The notes under the pieces: generated by a model | Seen by the model: the letters and a program-made list of their open reading frames with translations, nothing else | The model's database searches: none | Told to the model about the DNA's origin: nothing | Shown: positions 9,001 to 16,490 of the stretch, in pieces | Numbering within the stretch: position 1 is the first letter of the stretch | How the letters are laid out: each line of letters starts with the position of its first letter | Program-made: the position numbers and the translations under genes | Assembly (NCBI GenBank): GCA_017542725.1 | Contig: JAFXWR010000024.1 | Coordinates: forward strand, 1 to 32,765 | Reading direction: 5' to 3' | Length of the DNA stretch: 32,765 bases | DNA from: Lachnospiraceae bacterium | Lineage (GTDB): Bacteria > Bacillota_A > Clostridia > Lachnospirales > Lachnospiraceae

Positions 9001-9219
9001 TTGTAGGGTAAGATTTTTAATTATATCTATAATCTCTTCTTCAGTTATACTATACTCTGAATATCGTCTATTGATATAAGTCCTAAAATCATCCATCAAA
9101 ATAATATCTTCATTTGTTCTATGAATATCATAACCACAGGTATATTCATACCCGTTCTCTTCAAATAAAAATATTACTGATTCTTCAAATTCTGATTCTG
9201 AATATTTGTAATTAGACAT
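6055..9219 (-). CDS. hsdR: Type I restriction endonuclease, R subunit (HsdR)
   Basis: This 1054-residue protein is a full-length HsdR, the motor and nuclease subunit of a type I restriction complex (R2M2S). The N-terminal PD-(D/E)xK nuclease has PDLVIF and VIELKN (about residues 137-157). The SF2 helicase motor follows with Walker A GATGCGKS (about 298), DEAHR (about 401), GFTGTP (about 443), LTGFDCE (about 656) and QTISRVNR (about 680). A long helical C-terminal domain binds the methylase core. All expected catalytic motifs are intact, so active restriction of unmethylated DNA is predicted. It is the last gene of the hsd operon, 50 bp after the LPO_1073-like gene. The SD AAAGGAA lies directly before the ATG. 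Confidence 0.97.
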   Translation of the reverse strand: MSNYKYSESEFEESVIFLFEENGYEYTCGYDIHRTNEDIILMDDFRTYINRRYSEYSITEEEIIDIIKNLTLQSGTSLYERMKNTINTLRKGYRLDRSRLNKKNVDIDYFDYDITDKDNKNVYRVVNQFEVKGSNVRRPDLVIFINGIPVSVIELKNLSDEKVKLYDAYEQLHIRYVRDIPNLMKYSFISVISDGVNTKFGSIFSKHEHFFPWKSLDGITISEDGINSLLTLVAGLFNKVTIINIINNYIYFPDTSKKDLMILPKYSQYYATEKLFENIVTHLKPNGDGKGGTYFGATGCGKSYTMLFLSRRLTRCSKLNNPTIVLLTDRSDLDDQLSETFEASKQYLIDENTLNIANRKALDTNLRNISSGGIYLLTVQKFREDVGLLSDRTNIICISDEAHRTQVNLDLTVEVTDEDIKAHKSFATYLRASFPNATYVGFTGTPIDATINVFGEVVMAYTMKQSEADGSTVGIDLLPGPSDVRLDESKMAIVDKFYEKQLENGANKNEINQSIREMASVRTILDDDQLIDKVVKHFINHYETRVKEKATVKGKAMLVCYDRKIAFKFYKKIYDYKKEWFIPRKTQEDESSLTYEQLNALKEVEMVKLVATRNDNDEKELYDLLGTKEDRAKLADLFKNENSNFKIAIVVDMWLTGFDCESLDTMYLDKPLEKHNLIQTISRVNRIFEGKEKGLIVDYIGIEASLARAMLLYSNDINPVSDIEKSYDIFVNTLKLIDDLMFNFNVKRFETSNPVERLKCLNEGIEYVQKTKKLETDFMGLVLRMRKAFDLCVGDVRITEEELYRVHFYIAIRSGIMKMTKEDTPDAERMNEEVRKLVSDCIAVQGQVEEKDITKVEIFSEEYLEKIKKIPYKNTKLKMLLELIKKTIKEYSKTNKLKAEEFSKRMKKVVDAYNDRDSKIDYTNEEVLDNVIDSLFEKGKQILEDIQKDAKEFEKLGITFEEKAFYDILKETSEKYKFSDDFTEEQLKTLAKGVGKIINDNSKYTDWLNKKNIRDQMAMDIKIFLKKNGYPKEYINNVYDQVIEQVDNYKLNAA

Positions 9220-9269
9220 TTCCTTTCAGCCCCTTTCAAATAGTGTTTTACGGCGCACAAGCAACATAT

Positions 9270-10376
9270 CTATTTCATTAAATCCTTTAATTCAATTTTA
9301 GGTAAATTAATATTTTTACTAATATTATTTATATTTGTGTATGCTAATACTAAACCTACTATGGTCATTGTAAACGATGTGTCAATTTTATCCCACCATT
9401 CTTTTACTTTTTTTAAGTTGGGAAATTGGTCCCACTTTTGAGCAAATCGTTCTTTATTTTTATTTAATATAGTATCATTTCTTTCATATAATTCAATTAC
9501 TTCCTCACATGCATGTTGCTGATCTAATGATAAAGTAATAAAATTTTCTTTGTCTGTATAAGGTCCAACACTATCAAAACTTTTAAGCCTCGCCAGTGGT
9601 AATCTTACATACTCGGAATTTAATTCATGTGTAATCAAACTATCTTTATTCAACTTTACTTTTTCTAAAATCTTTATTGCTTCTCTATGTTGTTCTGATT
9701 CTTTTTTTATACCTACACATATATATCCATTTAATCCATTTGAATAAACATCAATTATTTTTTTCAATTTTCCAAAGGAATTAATCCTTACAAGTTTTAA
9801 AACATCTAGTTGTTCTAACCATCCTACACCATTAGGTAAATTTAGTAAATCTACAATTCCAAACATATCATTAAGAGCTTTTAGTCCTTGATTAATAGCA
9901 CCTGTTACAAGTGTATATCTACCAATCATAAAAAATATTGTTAGTCCTGATAAGGCTTCATCTGTAATTTCTGTAGCAACTTCAGTTGCATTTTTCAAAC
10001 TTGAAGCAATTAGTCTATCATTTGAATATTTAATTCTATTTGCTAGTAATTTGGACAACAATTCATAACTTTCTTCATCGTCAGTACACATTGCTTGCTT
10101 CTCAGTCTCTCTTAATGCTATCATTATTTCTGGTCTTTTAAAACTTTCAAGCAATTCATCTTTGACTAATTTAGGCAAAAGATGCTCTTCAAATATTTCA
10201 GTTCTCTTTCTTGCAATATCTTGTGCAACAAAACTACAAGAAGCAACAATGTTTTTTGCTTCTTCCTTTATAATTTCTCTCGCTCTTTCTTCCGTTATTC
10301 CAACAATAATATTACAATTAGTAAACTGATTTTGATTTGAATTATTTCCAGCTTTTTGAGTGTTTTTATTGTCCAT
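9270..10376 (-). CDS. LPO_1073/Vpar_1526-like protein embedded in the hsd operon
   Basis: A 368-residue protein resembling the LPO_1073/Vpar_1526 family, found in accessory and defence regions but of unknown function; this identity is from recall of the family pattern and needs a profile search. The N-terminus has the Asn/Gln-rich motif TQKAGNNSNQNQF, followed by a helical region with ITEERAREIIKEEA and a conserved-looking block FKRPEIMIALRETEKQA. A likely transmembrane helix lies near the C-terminus (SFTMTIVGLVLAYTNI, about residues 331-347). The ATG at 10376 is chosen because GGGAG lies five bases upstream; an ATG four codons earlier has no SD. It overlaps the 57-residue ORF upstream by 11 bp, and both carry nearly the same QKAGNN-NQ motif. 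Confidence 0.7.
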   Translation of the reverse strand: MDNKNTQKAGNNSNQNQFTNCNIIVGITEERAREIIKEEAKNIVASCSFVAQDIARKRTEIFEEHLLPKLVKDELLESFKRPEIMIALRETEKQAMCTDDEESYELLSKLLANRIKYSNDRLIASSLKNATEVATEITDEALSGLTIFFMIGRYTLVTGAINQGLKALNDMFGIVDLLNLPNGVGWLEQLDVLKLVRINSFGKLKKIIDVYSNGLNGYICVGIKKESEQHREAIKILEKVKLNKDSLITHELNSEYVRLPLARLKSFDSVGPYTDKENFITLSLDQQHACEEVIELYERNDTILNKNKERFAQKWDQFPNLKKVKEWWDKIDTSFTMTIVGLVLAYTNINNISKNINLPKIELKDLMK

Positions 10377-10539
10377 TATTACTCCCATTGTTACTATTAC
10401 TTATTTGTACTTGATTAGCATTATTTCCCGCCTTTTGAACTTGCGAAGATTTTTGGCTTATTTTTATATTATATCCCGCTATTCCTCCAATAATTAAACA
10501 TAAAACATGTGAAATGATTTCAATAGCTAACTTTTCCAT
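10366..10539 (-). CDS. 57-residue single-pass membrane peptide in the hsd operon
   Basis: A small gene with a strong GAGGAGG SD that overlaps the hsdS stop region. The product has one hydrophobic helix (about residues 5-23, IEIISHVLCLIIGGIAG) followed by a polar tail with VQKAGNNANQVQI and a run of N, S and G. The tail motif nearly repeats the N-terminus of the next protein (TQKAGNNSNQNQF), and the DNA is also similar there, so a local duplication is likely. The stop codon lies inside the next gene (11-bp overlap), so translation is coupled. Position suggests a membrane partner or anchor of the LPO_1073-like protein; that is inference. I know no named family for it. Confidence 0.7.
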   Translation of the reverse strand: MEKLAIEIISHVLCLIIGGIAGYNIKISQKSSQVQKAGNNANQVQISNSNNGSNNGQ

Positions 10540-10553
10540 AATTAGTTCCTCCT

Positions 10554-11663
10554 CTATCTACACTCATCTATTGCGCCTTTAATTAGTATTGGGCAAATGT
10601 CATTAACGTAATTTCGAATCTTTTTAACAAATCCTAAGCGTCTTCTATAATTGTTATAAATTTTTGCAATGTCATTTTGTATTTGTATATCTGGGATTGG
10701 TATATTTATTGTTTTCATATTGTCAAACTGAAATCTATTTCTAACACTATCTATGACATAGAAATCAATTGATCTTCCTAATTCTTTTCTCTTCAACCAC
10801 ATCAACAAATAGTATGGATTAAGTTTTTCCTTATCTTTTATATAAAATACTCTATATTCTTCAGTACACAGTGCCTTATCATAAATATCATTATACTCTA
10901 CAACACCATTTTTAAACGACGATGGTGCATAAATAAAATCATCTTTATAAAAAATATTGCATTTTTTCATGCTTTCAATAGTTCTTGTCTGATTTGGCTC
11001 TATTATTCCATTTAGCCCAATGCCTTTAAATACTAATTCTTCTCCGTCTAAATTTTTCTCATCCCTTTTAACAATATATTTGCCTATACTTTCTACTTGG
11101 GATTTTTTTCTTACTTCTTCAATATACCCATCACAAACCAATTTCAAATCTTCTAATTTAGATTCATATACTTTTAAGTTGTGAAGTAACGACTCATATA
11201 CATCAACATACTTCTTTTGAATTTCAATAGTCGGAATATCAATTTCTACATCACAAAATGTATCCCAATCCATCCCATCTCTTACTGACGAATCACAATG
11301 AAACCAAAAATATCTATCTTTTTCACTTGACTTTAAAAGCATGAATAAATACTTACTCAAAATTAAATTTTCATCAGCAATTTTAAAAACAGTATATGCT
11401 GGACTCACATATTTGTCTTTACTTGTATTGTTTAAAGCTATTGGCAATACAACATCTCTTCCAATGTGCATTAAGTTACATGCAAAATAATTAGGTGGAA
11501 CTAACTTATAATTAGATGTATCTTTTCCAATTTGCTTCGATGGTTCAAAAAATTCTTTGTTTCTATTAATGCCTGATACATCATAAATGGTTAAATCTGA
11601 TATGCCACATTTTTTGCTTAATGGCTCTATAAAAATTCCTAATTTGACTTTTCTTATTTCCAT
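10554..11663 (-). CDS. hsdS: Type I restriction-modification specificity subunit (HsdS)
   Basis: A 369-residue specificity subunit that directs the methylase and nuclease to a bipartite DNA target. It has two target-recognition domains, about residues 1-150 and 190-330, each followed by a conserved helix: LHNLKVYESKLEDLK near 165 and NDIAKIYNNYRRRLGFVKK near 335. The strand ending IDIPTIEIQKKY and the matching INIPIPDIQIQNDIA are the usual ends of each recognition domain. The length is slightly short but both halves are complete. The recognition sequence cannot be read from the protein. The SD AAGGAAG precedes the ATG. It lies between the 224-residue membrane protein and the 57-residue peptide. 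No inverted hsdS fragments or recombinase, as in phase-variable loci, are in the window. Confidence 0.93.
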   Translation of the reverse strand: MEIRKVKLGIFIEPLSKKCGISDLTIYDVSGINRNKEFFEPSKQIGKDTSNYKLVPPNYFACNLMHIGRDVVLPIALNNTSKDKYVSPAYTVFKIADENLILSKYLFMLLKSSEKDRYFWFHCDSSVRDGMDWDTFCDVEIDIPTIEIQKKYVDVYESLLHNLKVYESKLEDLKLVCDGYIEEVRKKSQVESIGKYIVKRDEKNLDGEELVFKGIGLNGIIEPNQTRTIESMKKCNIFYKDDFIYAPSSFKNGVVEYNDIYDKALCTEEYRVFYIKDKEKLNPYYLLMWLKRKELGRSIDFYVIDSVRNRFQFDNMKTINIPIPDIQIQNDIAKIYNNYRRRLGFVKKIRNYVNDICPILIKGAIDECR

Positions 11664-11713
11664 TCACTTCTTCCTTTATTAAACTTTTTGCAACTTACTC
11701 ATATTATTGAATT

Positions 11714-12388
11714 CTATATTTTATCACAACATGCTTTTAGTTCTTTATACATATTCCAAAAGTCTTCAAACAAGTTTGGCTCACATTCTGTAAAATCGCA
11801 GGGTAATAAAGTTTGCATGTTAAAAGTCATGGCATGCAAATATAGCGAGTCGTTCATTTTTTCAAAAACTCTAATCAACTCAGTTGGCAAATAATTTGGG
11901 AAAGTCTTATATAAAAAATCAATGTTCTCTTTCAATACAAATATCATTTCTTGTGTCATTTCTCTCAAAGTCATATACGATGACTGTTTTATACTTCTTA
12001 AATTATCCACTCTTCTAATATTACAAACCGATGTTCGGTCGTCAAACTTAAATTGCAACAAGTTTTTCATGTACAAGTCAACGTTTATATTATCGCTATA
12101 TTCAGGTATATACAACTTGAACATTTCGTCATATAATCCTTTAATCTTAACGACAACGTTCTTTACCCTTGACTTAATAATTTTATTTATTATCTCTACT
12201 TTCTTTTTTTCCGGATAATAAATTTGCAGTAAATAAAACACGAATGCGGCAATATATGATAGTGCCACCGCATATAGCATTGATGATATTGTTTCCTTGT
12301 CGGTTTTTACTACAAATAATATAGAATATATTAATGATACAACTAAAAACCCTAGTATATATTTGTTATTCTTCAAAAATTTCTTCAT
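11714..12388 (-). CDS. Two-TM membrane protein between hsdM and hsdS
   Basis: An unrecognised 224-residue protein. Two hydrophobic helices lie at about residues 10-27 and 36-57, joined by a short loop, followed by YPEKKKVEIINKI and a long, probably cytoplasmic, helical domain of about 165 residues with several Cys. A two-helix hairpin plus cytoplasmic domain is the layout of some predicted membrane effectors of defence systems (for example SLATT-type proteins), but I see no sequence signature that proves membership. It is 24 bp after hsdM and 50 bp before hsdS, so it must be co-transcribed with both; splitting M and S this way is unusual. GTGGAGTGG precedes the ATG as a moderate SD. Confidence 0.7.
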   Translation of the reverse strand: MKKFLKNNKYILGFLVVSLIYSILFVVKTDKETISSMLYAVALSYIAAFVFYLLQIYYPEKKKVEIINKIIKSRVKNVVVKIKGLYDEMFKLYIPEYSDNINVDLYMKNLLQFKFDDRTSVCNIRRVDNLRSIKQSSYMTLREMTQEMIFVLKENIDFLYKTFPNYLPTELIRVFEKMNDSLYLHAMTFNMQTLLPCDFTECEPNLFEDFWNMYKELKACCDKI

Positions 12389-12412
12389 TTACTATTACCA
12401 CTCCACTAATAA

Positions 12413-14017
12413 TTATATTTCATACCCTATACCTTTAAAGGCCTCTATCATTTCTTCTTGTGACTGCTTTTCTTCTTTTAACAACTCTGATACCTCTTTT
12501 TGAATACGGTTCATTTCTTTTTCAAAATCAATATCTAAGTCATGGTCTATGAACTCTATATACTTTGATGGAATTAATGACCAATTTGACTTATTCTCTT
12601 CTATTTCTACTTCCGTTCCGTCATTCTTTATAGTATTAGTATCTACACTTTTGCAAAACTCTGGTACATCTTTATACTTAGTAGCATAATCTTCACTTCT
12701 CCAAATATCAAATACTTCTTTTACTTTCTTTACATCTGTATCCATATCAAGTTCAATGTAACCATCTTTATCTTTACTTCCCATTCTTCTTAAATCCATA
12801 AAAAGAATTTGGTTGTTTCTATCTCTTAATTTAACCTCTTTGTCACCTTTTTTGACAACCCTTGCATTTTTATTTTCACTCATTATCCATAAAGTTACTG
12901 ATATATCTGTATAATAAAACATTTCTCTTGGCAATACTATTATTGCTTCAATCTTATTATTCTTGATTAAATTCTTTCTTATCTCAACAGTATCAGTGTC
13001 CCCAAGGGCACCATTTGCAAGCAGGAACCCCGCTATGCCATTTCGACTTAGTTTACTTAACATATGTAGTATCCACGCATAATTTGCATTTGACACTGGT
13101 GGTACACCATATCCAGCCCATCTTGGATCATTTTTTAATTCTTCCTCTGTCCTCCAGTTAGATAAATTAAAAGGAGGGTTTGCAATTATGTAATCAAAAG
13201 TTTCTGTCTTGTGTAAATCATTTCCAAATGTATCCGCTTGATGTTCTCCCAGATTAGCAGGTATACCTCTTATGCCAAGATTCATTTTTGCAAGTCTCCA
13301 AGTGTCTTCATTCGACTCTTGACCATACACTGATATATTATTTATATTTCCTTTATGAGCTTCAACAAATTTATATGATTGAATAAACATACCACCACTA
13401 CCACAACAAGGATCGTAAACTTTCCCTTCGTATGGTTCTATCAAAGTTGTAATGATATCTACTATATTTTCGGGCGTATAGAACTCACCTTTTTCATCAG
13501 CGGTCTTTATCGCAAATGCATTTAACATATATTGATATGTCTTTCCTATTAAATCATTCATAGGATGATCTTCGTCTTCATGTATTTTATCAATTTCGCT
13601 AATTAAAGATGCAAAGTTTGAGGGTGGCAAGGATGTTTTTGCATAATTTCCTATAGGCAAAGCACCTTTAAGTTGCTCGTTAGAATCTTCTAATGCTTGC
13701 AATGCCTCATCAATAATAGTTCCAATCTTGTTGTCTTTTGCATGGTCTTTTATATATGACCATCTAGCTTTCTCTGTTATATAAAATATATTTTTTGCAC
13801 CATAAAATACAGGATCATCAACTCCAAATGACTCATCACTATTCATTATCTCTTCTCTTCTTTTTTCAAACTTTAATGAAGCAAATTTCAAAAACACAAG
13901 TCCCATAACAAAATACATATAATTAATTCCGCTCATATTTGAACGAAGTTTATTACAAGACTCCATCAAAACTTGCTCAAGTGGTTTTTGTTTTTTTTCT
14001 TTTTTTGCTTTTGGCAT
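12413..14017 (-). CDS. hsdM: Type I DNA adenine methyltransferase (HsdM)
   Basis: A 534-residue methylase subunit, which transfers a methyl group from S-adenosylmethionine to adenine N6 at the site chosen by HsdS and so protects host DNA. The N-terminal helical HsdM domain (CNKLRSNMSGINYMYFVMG) is followed by GEFYTP and the SAM-binding motif DPCCGSGGMF (about residues 201-210), then the catalytic NPPF (about 282-285). A C-terminal helical tail (MNRIQKEVSELLKEEKQ) would pack against HsdS. All motifs are intact. The SD GGGGGAAA is nine bases before the ATG. It is the first gene of the hsd operon; a dyad lies about 35 bp upstream. Confidence 0.97.
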   Translation of the reverse strand: MPKAKKEKKQKPLEQVLMESCNKLRSNMSGINYMYFVMGLVFLKFASLKFEKRREEIMNSDESFGVDDPVFYGAKNIFYITEKARWSYIKDHAKDNKIGTIIDEALQALEDSNEQLKGALPIGNYAKTSLPPSNFASLISEIDKIHEDEDHPMNDLIGKTYQYMLNAFAIKTADEKGEFYTPENIVDIITTLIEPYEGKVYDPCCGSGGMFIQSYKFVEAHKGNINNISVYGQESNEDTWRLAKMNLGIRGIPANLGEHQADTFGNDLHKTETFDYIIANPPFNLSNWRTEEELKNDPRWAGYGVPPVSNANYAWILHMLSKLSRNGIAGFLLANGALGDTDTVEIRKNLIKNNKIEAIIVLPREMFYYTDISVTLWIMSENKNARVVKKGDKEVKLRDRNNQILFMDLRRMGSKDKDGYIELDMDTDVKKVKEVFDIWRSEDYATKYKDVPEFCKSVDTNTIKNDGTEVEIEENKSNWSLIPSKYIEFIDHDLDIDFEKEMNRIQKEVSELLKEEKQSQEEMIEAFKGIGYEI

Positions 14018-14049
14018 TTCTTATTTCCCCCAAAATCTTTATCGTTTAT

Positions 14050-14078
14050 GTACAAGCTTTACCTATAATGAATTGTAC
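14050..14078. promoter_or_regulatory. Dyad upstream of hsdM, possible operator
   Basis: GTACAA (14050-14055) and TTGTAC (14073-14078) form an inverted repeat with a 17-bp spacer in the 104-bp gap before hsdM. The spacing of about two helical turns fits a dimeric regulator. I found no convincing -35/-10 pair for hsdM, so this is only a candidate control site. Confidence 0.25.
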
Positions 14079-14121
14079 TAGATATCTTATTTTATATTAT
14101 GATAATTAAAATATAATAATT

Positions 14122-14424
14122 CTATTTTAAATACTGTAATATTGCCACAAATAATGCCGCTCCTGTTAATGCAATTAGTATCCAATCAATAATTCTTGGT
14201 TTATTTATTGAATTTTTTAATTCAGTTAGCGACGCTTTTGTTTCTTCTATAGATTTATTTGTTTCACTTATCTGACTAATTATTTGTTCATTTTGCTCTA
14301 TTGGTTTTCTCTTAAACTCCTCTTCCTTTTTTATATGTTTTTCCATCACATCATAATATTCTTCTGCTGCCTGAGCAGAATTAACAGATAGTCTACCAGT
14401 TATATAATCATAAAATTTATCCAT
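14122..14424 (-). CDS. 100-residue coiled-coil protein with C-terminal membrane anchor
   Basis: A small protein that I cannot assign to a family. Residues 1-25 are a short soluble segment, about 26-74 are a charged helix with heptad-like spacing (ISQISETNKSIEETKASLTE), and the end is a single hydrophobic helix (about 80-97, WILIALTGAALFVAILQYL) with a Lys at the terminus, so it should be tail-anchored with a cytoplasmic coiled coil. It follows the RloB-like gene by 36 bp and precedes the hsdM leader. The SD is weak (GATAAAAAAG). The context makes it a candidate third component of the ATPase/RloB module; that is inference from position only. Confidence 0.6.
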   Translation of the reverse strand: MDKFYDYITGRLSVNSAQAAEEYYDVMEKHIKKEEEFKRKPIEQNEQIISQISETNKSIEETKASLTELKNSINKPRIIDWILIALTGAALFVAILQYLK

Positions 14425-14460
14425 ACTTTTTTATCTATTACATATTTTTGTTTTATTTTC

Positions 14461-15081
14461 TTAATTTATATTTATACTTTCAAACCACTTCTCATCATAT
14501 TCTTCTAAATGATCTATGAAATCATTTATGTTAGAGCTTTTTTCACAATTATAATCTATCGACAAAGATTTGATTCTTTCTCTCATTTCATCATAATTCT
14601 CTTTTGTTATCTTTTCAAACAATTCTCTTCTTTTCTGTTCACTCGCATTATACCCTTTAATTCCAGTTAACCTTTCAATATCTTCTGCATTTTTTGATTT
14701 TTGACTTGATTTTAAAACTATATCACCAAAGTGGAGTAGTATTATTTGCATTGTACAAGGATTTGCAAATATCACAAGTTTATCAGAAATCCCTTTTTGG
14801 TCATAGAGTTCATCTATCTTATCCCTAATGTCCATAAATTGCTCATATGGCTTCTGCTCTGTATCACAAAGAACAAAGATTATATGATATTTATTTCGTT
14901 GGTAAATATCTTGATATCTAGCAAATATATTTCCATTACCCTTTGCATTAACTAAATTAATATCATAGGCTTTATCGAATATATTAAGTTTGATGAGTCT
15001 GTCTAAATAATTATATTCCTCATACCCTTCACACACAATGCATATTTTTATTTTGTTGTAATAGCTCTTAAATCCGTCCAT
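14461..15081 (-). CDS. RloB/TOPRIM-like protein coupled to an ATPase
   Basis: A 206-residue protein resembling RloB, the 'restriction-linked ORF' family often found in hsd loci beside an ATPase. The N-terminus has a TOPRIM-like pattern: IKICIVCEGYEEYNYL, with Glu as the first acidic ligand, then after about 45 residues IIFVLCDTE, an acidic pair at the second site. Near residue 105 FANPCTMQIILLHF fits the family's conserved core. TOPRIM partners of OLD-like ATPases act as nucleases in OLD, Gabija and PARIS systems. The ATG at 15081 is one base beyond the ATPase stop, with AAAGGGG in the end of that gene as its SD. The stricter DxD is only DTE here, so catalytic activity is less certain. Confidence 0.7.
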   Translation of the reverse strand: MDGFKSYYNKIKICIVCEGYEEYNYLDRLIKLNIFDKAYDINLVNAKGNGNIFARYQDIYQRNKYHIIFVLCDTEQKPYEQFMDIRDKIDELYDQKGISDKLVIFANPCTMQIILLHFGDIVLKSSQKSKNAEDIERLTGIKGYNASEQKRRELFEKITKENYDEMRERIKSLSIDYNCEKSSNINDFIDHLEEYDEKWFESININ

Positions 15082-15082
15082 T

Positions 15083-16336
15083 TTAACCCCTTTTAGTAAT
15101 GTCAATTAATGAATTTATAAGTTCGGGCTCTGGTATCGCATTAAAGAAGCCTTTGGTATATTTATCTATAACATCAGTAGTATCTCTAACACCATCTTCA
15201 GCAGTAAAATCAGCTAACGAATATACATATACCCTTTCCTCGTCTTTATCGACAAACCAAATCTGTTCCTTTCGAAATAGTTTTTTGACATCAAGCAAAT
15301 TTACATCATGAGTTGTAGCAATAAGCTGAGACTTATCATTTAATTCATTGTTGTACATAGATACAATAGCTCTTGTTAGAACAAAATGTATGCCACTATC
15401 TAATTCATCAATTACTAACACATGTCCATTTTTTAAACCTTCTATAATATAACTTGCGAGTGCTGCAATCTTTTTTGTTCCACTTGAATCAAAAAGCATA
15501 CTTGGCACTGTTTTGCCTTTATACACTGATGCAAGTCTTATTTGATCCATCACGCTATCAGGAATGTTAAGTGCTCTTTCATTAGGCTTAGTATTATTTT
15601 TTATATCAATGTTTAAATCTTTAATATCAACGTATTTATAGTCTTCAAGATATAAATCCGCATTTTTTATAAAATCAACAACCTTGTCTTGCAACTCGTT
15701 TTTATTTTTAAGTAGATCTATAGTTTTTTCAAGCGGAATATTGTTTAAATCAACTATACCTATTTCGTTTGCTATGTTAGTTAATATCTTTTTCATCTTG
15801 TTTACATATTCAAAATTATTTACATCGATAGTGTAACAAATTGGTGCATTGTGTGATACGAGTTTCACTGCATCTACTAAATTTTGATCTTTAATATTGT
15901 TTGTTGTATTATCATTTACATCAAAAGAATACCATATCTCTTCTTTTTCATTTGAATATTTGTCTCTGATTGTCTCTAAAAATTTTTCGTATACATATTC
16001 TTTTTTAGATGTGTCATATTTAAAATCATAAGAGTATAGTGAGCCATCATTAATAAATGATATTCCTAATTCACAAACAGGATTGTTTGTAAATAAATTT
16101 GGCATTATATCCATTGGCAAGTTTAATAAAGAATTCTTTATTGTTTTTATACACTTAATCAAACAAGTTTTTCCAGCATTATTTTGTCCATATATGACAG
16201 CAGTCTTTAAAACATTAAAGTTATTAATTTTGTGCACATTAAAACCCAATTTTTTATTTCGCATATCAGCATTCATTGAAAACTTAATACTCTCATTAAA
16301 TGAATATACATTTTTTGCTCTAATTTCGACAATCAT
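15083..16336 (-). CDS. OLD-like AAA/ABC-type ATPase, partner of the RloB-like protein
   Basis: A 417-residue ATPase of the AAA_15/AAA_21 (OLD-like) group. Walker A is GQNNAGKT (residues 50-57), a long helical insertion fills the middle, an ABC-signature-like DSSGTKK comes near residue 280, Walker B is VLVIDELDSGIH (about 302-313), and the switch histidine is in IATTHD (about 338). There is no C-terminal TOPRIM domain; the following RloB-like gene supplies one. The two-gene ATPase plus TOPRIM arrangement is that of AbiL (AbiLi/AbiLii), RloA/RloB and PARIS-type abortive systems, in which the ATPase senses phage and releases a toxic nuclease. GGAGGAGA precedes the ATG, and a strong promoter lies 23-51 bp upstream. 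Confidence 0.85.
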   Translation of the reverse strand: MIVEIRAKNVYSFNESIKFSMNADMRNKKLGFNVHKINNFNVLKTAVIYGQNNAGKTCLIKCIKTIKNSLLNLPMDIMPNLFTNNPVCELGISFINDGSLYSYDFKYDTSKKEYVYEKFLETIRDKYSNEKEEIWYSFDVNDNTTNNIKDQNLVDAVKLVSHNAPICYTIDVNNFEYVNKMKKILTNIANEIGIVDLNNIPLEKTIDLLKNKNELQDKVVDFIKNADLYLEDYKYVDIKDLNIDIKNNTKPNERALNIPDSVMDQIRLASVYKGKTVPSMLFDSSGTKKIAALASYIIEGLKNGHVLVIDELDSGIHFVLTRAIVSMYNNELNDKSQLIATTHDVNLLDVKKLFRKEQIWFVDKDEERVYVYSLADFTAEDGVRDTTDVIDKYTKGFFNAIPEPELINSLIDITKRG

Positions 16337-16358
16337 ACCATCTCCTCCAAGTGCCTAT

Positions 16359-16387
16359 ATTATAGCAGATAAATATTTTTTATGCAA
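16359..16387 (-). promoter_or_regulatory. Strong promoter for the ATPase/RloB module
   Basis: Minus strand: TTGCAT (16382-16387), 17-bp spacer, TATAAT (16359-16364), with TGC before the -10 as an extended element. The leader would be short, about 15-17 nt, holding just the SD. It lies directly after the terminator of the preceding operon, so the defence module starts its own transcript. Confidence 0.75.
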
Positions 16388-16398
16388 CTATTTTACAT

Positions 16399-16446
16399 AA
16401 AAAATCCACTCCAAAAACTCAAATTTTTTTCAAGTTTTTGGAATGG
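16399..16446 (-). terminator. Intrinsic terminator of the six-gene operon
   Basis: On the minus strand CCATTCCAAAAACTT pairs with AGTTTTTGGAGTGG across an A-rich loop, and ATTTTTTATG follows at once. The only mismatch of the stem is a T-G wobble in this orientation, and the T-run lies on this side, so termination is leftward. It sits 45 bp after the stop of the 60-residue acidic ORF and just before the ATPase promoter, and so marks an operon boundary. Confidence 0.8.
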
Positions 16447-16490
16447 CCTTAATGTCTGATTTTCGGACCCGTATAACTTGTCAATACAAA

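Noticed and set aside
10554..11663. Phase-variable hsdS inversion locus
   Set aside because: There is only one hsdS, with no inverted partial copies and no recombinase in the window.
15083..16336. Gabija GajA or a single-chain OLD nuclease
   Set aside because: The ATPase has no C-terminal TOPRIM domain of its own, and no UvrD-like GajB helicase is nearby.
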